Shown: positions 36,665-45,278, numbered from the stretch's first letter. The stretch: 64,000 bases of DNA from Amycolatopsis viridis (GCF_011758765.1 NZ_JAANOU010000001.1:2728001-2792000), one strand, 5' to 3'. Notes: generated from the sequence alone by a model not told the origin. A program made the numbers and translations.

Positions 36665-37210
36665 TCAGAACACGGCCACCTGAGCGCCGACCGGGAGGGC
36701 GTCGTAGAAGAGGGCCGCATCCCGCGCGGAGAGGTGGACGCAGCCGTGGGACGGGGTGTCCAGACTGCCTTCGTGGAAGGCGATCCCGCCCGGGGCGAAG
36801 AACACCGCGTGGTTCATCGGGTCGCCGAACTCGGCGCTGACGTGGTCGGCGTCCTTCCACGAGACGCGGAAGACGCCGCGCGGGGTGGCCACCGAGTCCG
36901 GCGCGTCGGCGGTGCCCGGCATGACGGGCACCGGGCCGTGCGTGATCTCACCGTCGCGCTGCAGCCAGCCGACCCGCCGGTCCTCGTCGACGCAGGCCCG
37001 GGCGGTGTCGGGGCACAGCTCGGTGCGCGGGCCGGGGGAGAAAGCGCTGACCGCCGGCAGCGGCCGTGGAACCGGCCGCGGCGCGGGCGACAGGACGGTC
37101 CCCGCGGGCGCGGCCGCCAGCACCGCCCAGCCGGACAGGACCGCGACCGCGGCGATCACCGCCCAGCATGCCGCGTACCGCCGGCCGCCGGTGATCCGGA
37201 GCGAAGCCAC
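36665..37210 (-). CDS. L,D-transpeptidase (YkuD domain)
   Basis: The 181-residue protein has an N-terminal membrane/signal segment (about residues 13-35), a Pro-rich linker, and a YkuD domain with FHEGSLDTPSHGCVHLS; the catalytic cysteine is C157 in SHGCVHL. These enzymes make 3-3 cross-links in peptidoglycan or attach proteins outside the membrane. It lacks the extra immunoglobulin-like domains of mycobacterial Ldt proteins. The gene converges with corA and its promoter lies in the region carrying an inverted repeat at 37267-37289. Confidence 0.9.
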   Translation of the reverse strand: MASLRITGGRRYAACWAVIAAVAVLSGWAVLAAAPAGTVLSPAPRPVPRPLPAVSAFSPGPRTELCPDTARACVDEDRRVGWLQRDGEITHGPVPVMPGTADAPDSVATPRGVFRVSWKDADHVSAEFGDPMNHAVFFAPGGIAFHEGSLDTPSHGCVHLSARDAALFYDALPVGAQVAVF

Positions 37211-37266
37211 GGACGCACTGTATCGGCTGCGGCCCGGTTCGTCCGTGATTCACCTGATATCCACGA

Positions 37267-37289
37267 CTTCGGGTGAATTTTCACCGAAG
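37267..37289 (+). promoter_or_regulatory. Inverted repeat upstream of the L,D-transpeptidase gene
   Basis: CTTCGGGTGA and TCACCGAAG are complementary with one bulged base and flank ATTT, an AT-rich centre in very GC-rich DNA. It lies 57 bases before the transpeptidase start on the minus strand and 214 bases before the leader peptide on the plus strand. It could be an operator or a short hairpin. Confidence 0.4.
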
Positions 37290-37502
37290 GGTGTGCGGGC
37301 CGGGCACCTCCGTCGCGTGCGATCGGCGTCGGCGACGGCCGGGGCCTTGACGGCCGGACGCAGTGCCGGAGGCCCGGCCGCCCGCCACGGACAGCGGAGC
37401 GGAAGCCAGCCCGGCACGGTCCGTGGACAACGCCTGTTTCACCCAGTGGGCGCCTGGCCGGATTGCTGGTCGATCCTGGTGCCGTCAACTACTGTCGCGA
37501 TC

Positions 37503-37577
37503 ATGTCCCAGGCAGTCGCCCTGGCCGGCAGGCGGTACATCGACCTCTGCCGGCTCTTCGGTTCCCTGTGTCACTGA
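37503..37577 (+). CDS. Cysteine-containing leader peptide, probable attenuator ORF
   Basis: A 24-codon frame, ATG at 37503 to TGA at 37577, encodes a peptide with RRYIDLCRLFGSLCH at its end. This matches the pattern of actinobacterial 'putative leader peptides' (basic pair, aromatic, [IV]DL, C-terminal Cys) found upstream of sulfur-assimilation genes, where scarce Cys-tRNA stalls the ribosome. The -10-like TACTGT at 37490-37495 ends seven bases before the ATG, so the mRNA may be leaderless. The peptide lies 154 bases before the permease of a probable sulfur locus. Confidence 0.75.
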   Translation: MSQAVALAGRRYIDLCRLFGSLCH

Positions 37578-37649
37578 CCTGCCGAGTGCTGCTGAGCGCG
37601 CACCGGTTCTTCGTGGCGTAGCTGCCAGTTTCCTTTTGTCCCACACGTT

Positions 37650-37681
37650 TTTCGCCGGGCGCTTCGTCCTTCCCGGCGAAA
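37650..37681 (+). terminator. Hairpin between leader peptide and permease, candidate attenuator
   Basis: TTTCGCCGGG and CCCGGCGAAA form a perfect 10-bp stem around a 12-base loop. It sits 73 bases after the leader-peptide stop and about 50 before the permease ATG. The place fits an attenuator or a translation-coupled control hairpin. No U-tract follows, so termination would have to be intrinsic-weak or Rho-assisted. Confidence 0.5.
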
Positions 37682-37731
37682 CCCGCCAGGTTCCCCCATG
37701 TCGTTTTCCCCACCAGGAGGCGGTCTTTTCC

Positions 37732-39282
37732 ATGACTGCAGAAGGATCCATCCCGAGAACGTTGCACAGCCCCGCCGTTCTCGATCCCCCGGAGCGCGAA
37801 TTGCGCGCCGGTGCGGTGTCGGGACTGGGAGTTTTCGCTCAGGGGCTGGCCGCCGCGGCACCGAGTGTCGCGATCGCGAGCGTGCCGGGTTCCCTGTTCC
37901 TCGTCGGCGGCAAGGGCGCCCTCTGGGCGGCGATCATCGGTGGTGCACTGGTGTACCTGGTCGCGACCGTCATCGCGCTGCAGGCGCGCCGGACCGTCTC
38001 GTCCGGTTCGCTCGGCACGTACGCGGGCAACGGTCTCGGCCCGGTCGCCGCTTTCGTGACCGGGTGGGCGCTGATCCTCGGCTACATCGGTTTCGCTGCG
38101 GGCGGTGTACTCGGTGCGGTCCTGTACTTCAACTCGTTCCTGCAACAGGTCGGGTTGCCCACCGACCACCTGCTGTTCAAGATCCTGCTCCTCGTGCTGG
38201 CGACCGCCGCGGCGTTGTACATCCCGCTCCGCGGCGTGAGCGTCTCGGTGAAGCTGGGGCTGGGATTCGAAGTCGTCTCCCTCCTGGCGATCGCGGTCAT
38301 CCTGGTCGCGTCGTACCTGACCTACGGCGCGCGCATCGATGCCGGGCAGTTCGACCTGGCACATCTGGGGCAGAGCAGCACCCTGATCGCCGCGGTCACG
38401 GCCGTCGGGTCCTACGCCGGATTCGAAAGCGCCGCCGCTCTCGGGCACGAAGCACGCGATCCGCACCGCAACGTCCCGCGCGCGATTCTGCGCCTGGTGA
38501 TCGGGCTGGCGGTGCTGTACCTGCTGGCCACCTACCCCGAGGTGCTCGGTTTCCAAGGGCCCGAACAACTCGGCACCGACAGCACTCCGTTGCCGGTGGT
38601 GGCCCGCAACGCCGGGGTCGGGTGGGTGACCTACGCCGTCGACCTGTCGCTCGGCACCGCGATGATCGTGTTCTCCTCGGCGGTCCTCAACTCCGGCGCC
38701 CGCAGCCTGTTCACCCTGGCCCGGGAGGGTGCGCTACCGCGCGGGCTGGGCCGCGTGCACCCGCGGTTCCGCACGCCGCACACAGCCATCGCGCTCCTCG
38801 GACTGGTCGGGTTCGTGATCGGGCTGATCGGCACCGTGACCTCCATCGGCCGGTTCCAGTGGGACGTCTACGTCAGCGTCGTGTCCAGCTACGCATACCT
38901 GTTCGCCTATCTGCTCGTGGCGATCGCCACGCCGCTGTGGCTCCGCCGGATCAGGGCGCTGACGCCGGGGAGTCTCGTGCTGTCGGTGCTCGCGACCCTC
39001 GGCATCCTGTACGTGATCTACAAGAACCTGGTTCCGGCGCCGGCGGGCGCCTACCGGTACCTGCCCTACGTCTTCCTCGTGCTGTTGCTGGCCGGGCTGG
39101 TCCGCTTCCTCTGGTTGCGGGTGGCCCGTCCCGAAGTCGCCGCCAGGGTGGGGTCCATCCAGACGCTGTCGGAACCGGAGCAGGCGCGGCTCGCCGGGCT
39201 CGGCATCCTCGGCACGGTTCAGCCCGGTCCGGCCACGTCAGGTGGCGTCGCCGCGGCCCCCGAGACTGGGACCGGCCGGTGA
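37732..39282 (+). CDS. APC-family amino acid permease
   Basis: The 516-residue protein has about twelve membrane helices and APC-family features: GVFAQGLAAAAPSVAIA in helix 1, VSSGSLGTYAGNGLGPVAAFVTGWAL, and AVGSYAGFESAAALGHEARDPHRNVPRAI. The ATG at 37732 lies 11 bases after AGGAGG at 37715-37720. Context (cysteine leader peptide upstream, flavin monooxygenases downstream) suggests a sulfur-containing amino acid or organosulfur substrate, but the sequence alone does not show this. Its stop overlaps the next start as GTGA. Confidence 0.88.
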   Translation: MTAEGSIPRTLHSPAVLDPPERELRAGAVSGLGVFAQGLAAAAPSVAIASVPGSLFLVGGKGALWAAIIGGALVYLVATVIALQARRTVSSGSLGTYAGNGLGPVAAFVTGWALILGYIGFAAGGVLGAVLYFNSFLQQVGLPTDHLLFKILLLVLATAAALYIPLRGVSVSVKLGLGFEVVSLLAIAVILVASYLTYGARIDAGQFDLAHLGQSSTLIAAVTAVGSYAGFESAAALGHEARDPHRNVPRAILRLVIGLAVLYLLATYPEVLGFQGPEQLGTDSTPLPVVARNAGVGWVTYAVDLSLGTAMIVFSSAVLNSGARSLFTLAREGALPRGLGRVHPRFRTPHTAIALLGLVGFVIGLIGTVTSIGRFQWDVYVSVVSSYAYLFAYLLVAIATPLWLRRIRALTPGSLVLSVLATLGILYVIYKNLVPAPAGAYRYLPYVFLVLLLAGLVRFLWLRVARPEVAARVGSIQTLSEPEQARLAGLGILGTVQPGPATSGGVAAAPETGTGR

Positions 39283-40490
39283 ACGGGCGGCACGACATCG
39301 AGATCCGGCCGCTGACCAGCGGTGACGAGGTCACCGCCGGCTTCCGCGTCTTCCTCAGGGCCATGGTCGGGCTGCCGCTGCGCGAGGTGGACGCCATGGA
39401 GGTGACCGAGCGGGGACGCTACCTCGGTGCCCTGGACGGCAGCGAGGTGGTCGGCGGCGCCGACTCGTACCGGAGCTGGCTCGCCGTGCCGGGGTCGGCT
39501 CGCCTGGCCCACGCGGCGGTCACGCACGTCGGTGTGCTGCCGACCCACCGGCGGCGCGGCATCCTCAGCAGACTCATCGCGCGGCAGCTGGAGGACATCG
39601 CCGCGCGGGGCGAGGTGGTCGCGTCGCTGCGCGCGTCCGAGGCGGTCATCTACGAACGGTTCGGGTACGGGGTCGCGACGTCGGCGCGGTCCGCACGGGT
39701 GGACCTGCGCCGCGCGGAACTCCGCCCCGAGGTGCCGCCGGGCGGCCGCGTCCGGCTCCTCGACGAGGCGGTGACGACGGAGGCGCTCGCCGGGATCTAC
39801 GACCGTGCATCGTGGACGGGGGCGATCGGCCGTCCGGCCGGCTGGTGGAGGCTGCAGGAGATCGGCCGGGCAGCGGACGCGGTCCGGCACTACGTCGTCG
39901 TGCACAGCACGGACGGCGTCGACGACGGGTACGCGGTCTACCACCCCCTCGACACCGGTGGCTGGTTCACCAGCCGGCAGAAGACGGTCAGCGTGACCGA
40001 TTTCGTCGCGCTCACCGGTTCGGCACGGGCCGGGCTGTGGCGGCACCTGCTGTCCCTGGACCTGGTGGATGTCATCGCGATCGAATCGCTGGCGCTCGAC
40101 GACCCGCTGCCGCTCGCCGTCGTCGATCGCCGGTCGGTGGAGCTGGGGCCCGAGCGCGATGAAACCTGGCTGCGCCTCGTCGATGTGGAAACCGCGTTGC
40201 GCGAGCGCGCGCGGGGCGACGAGGAACCGGTCGTGCTCCGGGTCAGCGACGCGCTCCTGGAGGCCAACAACGGCACCTTCGAGGTGAGCCGGAAGACCGT
40301 GGCGCGCACCGATGCCGCTCCGCATCTCACTGTCGACGTCGCGACGCTGGCCGCCGTCTACCTCGGTGGCACCCGGTGGCGGCACCTGGCCGCCGCCGGC
40401 CGGGCCGCTGTCCACGATCCGGATGCGGTGCGGCGTGCGGACATCCTGTTCGGCACCACGACATCGCCGTTCTCCGGCACCGTGTTCTGA
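39279..40490 (+). CDS. Eis-like GNAT acetyltransferase
   Basis: The 403-residue protein has the tripartite build of the Eis family: an N-terminal GNAT domain with the acetyl-CoA loop VGVLPTHRRRGILSRLIA (about residues 82-99), a second GNAT-like domain, and a C-terminal sterol-carrier-like domain (EPVVLRVSDALLEANNGTFEVSR, split EPVVLRVSDALLEANNG). Eis proteins acetylate lysines or amines such as aminoglycosides, often without strict specificity. GTG at 39279 overlaps the permease stop, so the two are coupled; a role on an imported amine or amino acid is a guess. Confidence 0.87.
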   Translation: MNGRHDIEIRPLTSGDEVTAGFRVFLRAMVGLPLREVDAMEVTERGRYLGALDGSEVVGGADSYRSWLAVPGSARLAHAAVTHVGVLPTHRRRGILSRLIARQLEDIAARGEVVASLRASEAVIYERFGYGVATSARSARVDLRRAELRPEVPPGGRVRLLDEAVTTEALAGIYDRASWTGAIGRPAGWWRLQEIGRAADAVRHYVVVHSTDGVDDGYAVYHPLDTGGWFTSRQKTVSVTDFVALTGSARAGLWRHLLSLDLVDVIAIESLALDDPLPLAVVDRRSVELGPERDETWLRLVDVETALRERARGDEEPVVLRVSDALLEANNGTFEVSRKTVARTDAAPHLTVDVATLAAVYLGGTRWRHLAAAGRAAVHDPDAVRRADILFGTTTSPFSGTVF

Positions 40491-40526
40491 GTGCGGATGC
40501 CAACGTGTTTCCCACTTCCTGAGCGT

Positions 40527-40548
40527 CCTCGGCAAAGTTCCGCCGAGG
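40527..40548 (+). terminator. Hairpin between the Eis-like gene and the monooxygenase gene
   Basis: CCTCGGC and GCCGAGG form a 7-bp stem with an 8-base loop in the 160-base gap. It may end the permease-acetyltransferase transcript, with a separate promoter for the monooxygenases, or attenuate it. Confidence 0.4.
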
Positions 40549-40650
40549 TATTACATTCGGATCGACGGCACGGTCCGTTGTGGACCGATTCTCCGGATCT
40601 CCTCAGTTCGCCGCGATCCCGATCGCATCCGCCCGCGCCAGAGAGGCATC

Positions 40651-41901
40651 ATGACCGCAACCAGTGAACGCATCGCACTCACCTACCTGCGCCCCGCCAC
40701 GGCGTCGGGTGCGCAGCTCTCCGCCCGTTTCCAGCCGGTCTTCGACCGCGTGGCGGAGGGCAACGTCGAGCGCGAGAAGAACCGCGTGTTTCCCCACGAA
40801 CAGGTGCGGTGGCTCAAGGAGGCGGGCCTGGGCCGGGTGCGGATCCCGGTCGAACACGGCGGTTTCGGAGCTTCGCTCGAGCAGACCTTCGCCCTGCTCG
40901 CCGACCTGGCCGAGGCCGACGCGAACGTCGCCCACATCTGGCGCAACCACCTGGCGTTCGTGGAGGACCGGCTGAACGCGGCGCCCTCGGCGACCAACGA
41001 CCGGTGGATCCGGCGGTTCCTCGACGGCGACTTCGTGGGCGGCGGGTGGACGGAAGCCAACAACGGCACCTTCGCCGACCTCAAGACCACGGTGCGCGCG
41101 GACGGTGACCGGTGGCGGGTGGACGGCGCCAAGTTCTACGCCACCGGAAGCCTGTACGCCGACTGGCTCGACGTGCTCGGGAAAGGCGAGGGGGACAGCG
41201 TGCTGACGGCGCTGGTGCGCCGGGACGACCCGGGTGTCGAACTGATCGACGACTGGACCGGCTTCGGCCAGCGCACCACGGCGAGCGGCACCGCGAACTA
41301 CCGGGACGTCCCCGCCGAGGACGGGGACGTCTTCCCGGCGCGGGAGCGGTTCGTCTACCAGGGGCAGTTCTACCAGACGGCGATGCTGTCGGTGCTGGCC
41401 GGGATCACGCGCGCGGTGTTGCGGGACGGGGTCGCGGCGCTGAAGGCACGCGCCCGCAACTACCCGCAGGCGCTGTCGCCGAAGCCGGCCACCGACGCGC
41501 AACTGTTGCAGGTCGTCGGCCAGGTCTCGGTGCACGCGTTCACCGCACGGGCCGCGTTGAACGAGTCGTCGCGCACGCTCGATCTGGTGGCCGCGGCGCA
41601 TGCGGCCGGAGACGAGGCGGCACGGGAACGGCGCGTGCTCGAGGCCGAGGTCGCCACGGCGCAGGCCCAGCTGGCGATCATCGATGCCGCGCTCCAGGCG
41701 ACCACGACGGTCTTCGACGCACTCGGCGCCTCCGGGGTGTCCGAGAACCTGCTGCTGGACCGGCACTGGCGCAACGCGCGCACGCTCGCCTCGCACAACC
41801 CGCGCGTGTACAAGGCGCGCATCCTCGGCGACTGGCTGGTCAACGGCACGGACCCGGTTCCCGACCTGGCCGCACTCGGCCGCGGCGGCCAGGGCGATTG
41901 A
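40651..41901 (+). CDS. Acyl-CoA-dehydrogenase-fold monooxygenase, DszC/SfnB-like
   Basis: The 416-residue protein has the acyl-CoA dehydrogenase fold in the version seen in DszC and SfnB sulfur monooxygenases: EREKNRVFPHEQVRWLKEAGLG near the start, IPVEHGGFGASLEQTFALLADLAEADANVA, GGGWTEANNG, and the C-terminal GASGVSENLLLDRHWRNARTLASHNP with the family histidines. Such enzymes use reduced FMN and oxygen rather than a CoA substrate. ATG at 40651 follows AGAGAGG. Downstream luciferase-like genes suggest joint use of one organosulfur compound. Confidence 0.88.
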   Translation: MTATSERIALTYLRPATASGAQLSARFQPVFDRVAEGNVEREKNRVFPHEQVRWLKEAGLGRVRIPVEHGGFGASLEQTFALLADLAEADANVAHIWRNHLAFVEDRLNAAPSATNDRWIRRFLDGDFVGGGWTEANNGTFADLKTTVRADGDRWRVDGAKFYATGSLYADWLDVLGKGEGDSVLTALVRRDDPGVELIDDWTGFGQRTTASGTANYRDVPAEDGDVFPARERFVYQGQFYQTAMLSVLAGITRAVLRDGVAALKARARNYPQALSPKPATDAQLLQVVGQVSVHAFTARAALNESSRTLDLVAAAHAAGDEAARERRVLEAEVATAQAQLAIIDAALQATTTVFDALGASGVSENLLLDRHWRNARTLASHNPRVYKARILGDWLVNGTDPVPDLAALGRGGQGD

Positions 41902-41949
41902 CCCGTCGCCGGCGTCCGCACCGAAACGTGCCTGGAGAAAGGAACACCG

Positions 41950-42795
41950 ATGCCCGCTCCCTATCTCGCCCTCGGCCTCACCGGGCCGCACCTGGTCGAG
42001 CTGACCAGCAGCGCCGCACTGCTCGCCCGCTGGGACGCGCTGCCGGCGGCGTTCACCGTTCTGGGCGTCGAGCGGGTCGACGGCAGCCCGCCGGCCGCAC
42101 GGACGTTGGACAGCAGTGCCGTCGGCGCCGCCCTGGCCGGCCAAACCACCCGGGGGCGGTTCCTGATCGTGGCGAGCCCGCAGCGCGACCACCCCTACAA
42201 CCTCGCTCGGCGCGTCGCCTCCCTCGGACACCTGTCACGAGGCCGCAGCGGACTGCTCGTCGGTGTCCGCGACGCCTACGCGGCGCCGGACCGGGCGACC
42301 GCGGCCAGGGCGCGCGACGCGGCGCGCGCCGTCCGGGCGCTCGAACAGAGCTGGCCCCACGAGTCGATCATCGGCGACCGGGAGACCGGGATCCTGGTGC
42401 GGTCGAACGAGATCGTGCACGTCGACATTGGTGGGGAGTTCCCGATCGCGGGACCGCTGACCGTGCCCGAGCCGCCCACCGGTGCGTCGGTGATCGCGTG
42501 GTCCGGCAGCGCGGACGCCCCGGACGCCGTCGACCTGGTCATCGGCGAGGGTGGGGCCGTGGCCGTCGCGGTGCTGGGTGAGCGGCCACCGCGCGGCACC
42601 GCCGGTGTGCTCCTGCGCGCGGAGGCCGAGCACAGCGTCGACGACGTGCTGACGGCCGCCGAACGGCTGCTGGCGGGCGACTTCCGGCCCCTGGCCGCCG
42701 GTCCGTTGCGTGCGGCCCTCGGGCTCGCGGCGCCACCGCCCCGGGCGAACGGGCGCGCTGCGTTTCCGGTGCCCCAGCCCCACCCGTCCCTGTGA
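41950..42795 (+). CDS. Shortened luciferase-like (LLM) protein
   Basis: The 281-residue protein aligns by eye with the middle of NtaA/SoxA/DszA-type luciferase-like monooxygenases: HPYNLARRVASLGHLSRGRSG (family: PYNLARRFASLDHLSGGRAG) and ESIIGDRETGILVRSNEIVHVDIGGEFPIAGPLTVPEP, here quoted only as GGEFPIAGPLTVPEP. It lacks about 90 N-terminal and 120 C-terminal residues of the usual 430 and the barrel is incomplete. It may be a non-catalytic partner of the full-length monooxygenase that follows 22 bases later, or a decaying copy. The ribosome site AGAAAGGAAC is good. Confidence 0.75.
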   Translation: MPAPYLALGLTGPHLVELTSSAALLARWDALPAAFTVLGVERVDGSPPAARTLDSSAVGAALAGQTTRGRFLIVASPQRDHPYNLARRVASLGHLSRGRSGLLVGVRDAYAAPDRATAARARDAARAVRALEQSWPHESIIGDRETGILVRSNEIVHVDIGGEFPIAGPLTVPEPPTGASVIAWSGSADAPDAVDLVIGEGGAVAVAVLGERPPRGTAGVLLRAEAEHSVDDVLTAAERLLAGDFRPLAAGPLRAALGLAAPPPRANGRAAFPVPQPHPSL

Positions 42796-42817
42796 ACCCG
42801 ACCCGGAGGAGCTGCTC

Positions 42818-44110
42818 ATGACCGACCGACGTACCGGACACGTGATCCTCGGCATCAACGCGCTGGTCCTGGGATACCTGCCGGCCGCCTGGCAGTCGCC
42901 GCTGCTGGGCAAGGACTCCTTCGTGGACCCCGCGTACTGGGAGACGATCGGCCGGACCGCGGAACGCGGCACGCTGGACGTGGTCTTCCTGGCCGACGCC
43001 CCGGTGCTGGGTGATCCGGCGCACGACGCGAACCCCATCCGCCTGGAGCCCACCGTGACGTGGGGCCACGTTGCCGCGGCCACCCAGCGGATCGGGCTGG
43101 TGGCGACCGCGTCCACGACCTTCAACGACCCGTTCGAGCTCGCCGAGCGGCTGCTGTCGTGGGACCACCTGTCGGGTGGCCGCGCCGGGTGGAACATCGT
43201 GACCACCCGCGGGGCGGATGCGGCGCGGAACTTCGGCCTGCCCGACGTGCCGCTGCGTGACGACCGGTACGACCGCGCCGCGGAGTTCGTCGACGTGGTG
43301 CGCGCGCTCTGGGACTCGGCCGCCACCGGTGCGGACATCCGCCACCACGGCGACCTGTTCCAGCTGGAGGGGCGGCTGCGCGTGCCGCCGTCGCGGCAGG
43401 GCCGGCCGGTACTCCTGCAGGCCGGCGGCTCCCCGAAGGGACGAGAACTGGCCGGACGGGTCGCCGAGGGCGTGTTCGCGGCCGAGCTCACCAAGGACAA
43501 GGCCATCGAGCACTACCGCCTCGTCAAGCGCCTCGCCCGGGGCAACGGCCGGTCACCCGACGACGTCAAGATCCTGCCCGGTCTGCTGCTGAGCCTGGGC
43601 AGCACCGAGGAGGAGGCGCGCCGCCGCAACGACGAGCTCCACGACGCCGGTCCCGCGGCGTACTCGGTGCAGTGGCTGTCGCAGTCGATCGGGTACGACG
43701 CCTCGAAGCTCGAACTCGACGAACCGTTCCCGGAGGAGGTGCTCGCCGCCCCGGCAGACCCCCAGACGTTCCAGGGCAGCATGGGCTTCCGGGAGTCGAT
43801 CGTCGCGCAGATCCGCCGCACCAACCCGACCGTGCGCGAATACCTGCGGCAGACGCGCTCCACCGGCTCCGGGCACGCGGGCTTCGTCGGCACCCCGGAG
43901 CAACTGGCCGATCACATCGAGGACTGGTTCCACTCGGGCGCGATCGACGGGTTCAACCTCCAGCCCGACGTGCTGGCCGACGGGCTCGCGGTGATTGCCG
44001 ACGAGCTGGTGCCCATCCTCCGCCGGCGCGGGCTCTACCGGCACGAATACCAGACCGACACCCTGCGCGGGCACTTCCGGGCGGCCGCGGCCACCCCGGA
44101 TTCCGCGTAG
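42818..44110 (+). CDS. FMN-dependent luciferase-like monooxygenase (NtaA/SoxA/DszA type)
   Basis: The 430-residue protein is a full-length member of the group that oxidises nitrilotriacetate, dimethyl sulfide, dibenzothiophene sulfone and related compounds with FMNH2. Visible marks are GYLPAAWQSPLLG, RIGLVATASTTFNDPFELAERLLSWDHLSGGRAGWN (parts RIGLVATASTTFNDPFELA and DHLSGGRAGWNIVTT), RNFGLPDVPLRDDRYDRAAEF, and GRPVLLQAGGSPKGRELAG. ATG at 42818 follows CGGAGGAG. A flavin reductase is not adjacent. Confidence 0.92.
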   Translation: MTDRRTGHVILGINALVLGYLPAAWQSPLLGKDSFVDPAYWETIGRTAERGTLDVVFLADAPVLGDPAHDANPIRLEPTVTWGHVAAATQRIGLVATASTTFNDPFELAERLLSWDHLSGGRAGWNIVTTRGADAARNFGLPDVPLRDDRYDRAAEFVDVVRALWDSAATGADIRHHGDLFQLEGRLRVPPSRQGRPVLLQAGGSPKGRELAGRVAEGVFAAELTKDKAIEHYRLVKRLARGNGRSPDDVKILPGLLLSLGSTEEEARRRNDELHDAGPAAYSVQWLSQSIGYDASKLELDEPFPEEVLAAPADPQTFQGSMGFRESIVAQIRRTNPTVREYLRQTRSTGSGHAGFVGTPEQLADHIEDWFHSGAIDGFNLQPDVLADGLAVIADELVPILRRRGLYRHEYQTDTLRGHFRAAAATPDSA

Positions 44111-44142
44111 GGCGGGGCGGCCGCGCCGGCAGCGGCCCGTCC

Positions 44143-44772
44143 TCAGAACCCGATCGTCTCGCGGATCAGGACCACCGTGCCGCGTTCCGGTAGCGCCTCG
44201 CGCTCGACGATGAGGATCTTGCCGACGAACGAGGTCTGGCCCGCGAGTTCGTCGAGCCGCCGCCACTCCTTCGGCAGGCTGTACTCGTGGATGCGGCGCA
44301 GCGCCGTGTCCAGGTCCGGCACCACCTTCTGGGCGCCGGCCACCCAGATCACGCGCCGTGCGCCGGACGCGTAGGGCGCGAGCTGGCTGCCGCTCGCGGA
44401 GGCGATCGCCAGCCGGCCGTCCTCGGTCACCGCGTGCACACTGCCGACCACCACGTCCGGCGTGGCACCGAGGCGGATCGCCGCGTGCACGTCGCGCACG
44501 TCGGCGCCCGACTCGCGCCGCACGGACCGGTAGTCACCCGACTCGTCGATGTCGGCGGCGATCCCGGAAATGCGCAACGTCTCGCTGGAGGCGGTGAACA
44601 CGGTCTCGTCGGCGGTCAGCAGCGTGCGGACGAGGGCGCGCGCCTGCTCGACCGTGTCCACGACGTGCACGGCGAAACCGCGGTCCAGCAGGGACTTCGC
44701 GGCACGCTCGAGCTGTTCGGCCGGCGCGGGGCCGGCGAAGGCGGGGTCGAGGGGAGGGGCCTGCACGGTCAT
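44143..44772 (-). CDS. LUD-domain protein (LutC/YkgG-like)
   Basis: The 209-residue protein is of the LUD (lactate utilisation) type: AAKSLLDRGFAVHVVDTVEQARALV, TADETVFTASSETLRISGIAADIDES (part TADETVFTASSETL), and VVVGSVHAVTEDGRLAIASASGSQLAPYASGARRV (part VVGSVHAVTEDGRLAIASAS). LutABC homologues LutA and LutB are not next to it. The start is ATG 44772 behind AAAGGAC; the frame stays open 63 bases further. It is divergent from an HxlR regulator, which may control it. Confidence 0.88.
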   Translation of the reverse strand: MTVQAPPLDPAFAGPAPAEQLERAAKSLLDRGFAVHVVDTVEQARALVRTLLTADETVFTASSETLRISGIAADIDESGDYRSVRRESGADVRDVHAAIRLGATPDVVVGSVHAVTEDGRLAIASASGSQLAPYASGARRVIWVAGAQKVVPDLDTALRRIHEYSLPKEWRRLDELAGQTSFVGKILIVEREALPERGTVVLIRETIGF

Positions 44773-44882
44773 CGGTGTCCTTTCACCCTGTGGACCGGGG
44801 TGGTCCTGGAACGAATTCTGGGGAAGGCTGGGCACCGGCGGAAGACGGCACCTTTTCCTGCCTCAGTGAGCCGGAGGTAACG

Positions 44883-45278
44883 ATGACCGTGCACGAGCAG
44901 GACCGTGCCACGCCTGCCGGCGTGTTCGAGCGGCGCGACGACCGGACCTGCCGGGTGCGCGACGTGCTCGACCGCGTGGGCGACAAGTGGTCGCTCACGG
45001 TGGTCGCCGAGCTCGGGCGCGGCACGCTGCGGTTCGGCGAGCTCAAACGCCGGATCCCCGGCATCAGCCAGCGCGTGCTGACCTCGACCGTGCGTGCCCT
45101 CGAACGCGACGGCCTGGTCAGCCGGACCGTCCACCCTGTGGTTCCCCCTCGTGTGGACTACGAGCTGACGCCGCTGGGCCACACCCTGCTCGACACGGCG
45201 TGGGCCCTCATGAACTGGGCACTGGAGCACACCGACGACATCGATCGCGCCCGGGCCGCCTACGACGCACCATCCTGA
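44883..45278 (+). CDS. HxlR-family transcriptional regulator
   Basis: The 131-residue protein has the HxlR winged helix: CRVRDVLDRVGDKWSLTVVAEL, LRFGELKRRIPGISQRVLTSTVRALERDGLVSR (part FGELKRRIPGISQRVLTSTV), and PPRVDYELTPLGHTLLDTAW. It has one cysteine (in RTCRV) where redox- or aldehyde-sensing members also carry one. ATG at 44883 follows CGGAGG. It is divergent from the LUD gene with 110 bases between, including a weak GGACC-5-GGTCC repeat (44792-44806). Confidence 0.92.
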   Translation: MTVHEQDRATPAGVFERRDDRTCRVRDVLDRVGDKWSLTVVAELGRGTLRFGELKRRIPGISQRVLTSTVRALERDGLVSRTVHPVVPPRVDYELTPLGHTLLDTAWALMNWALEHTDDIDRARAAYDAPS

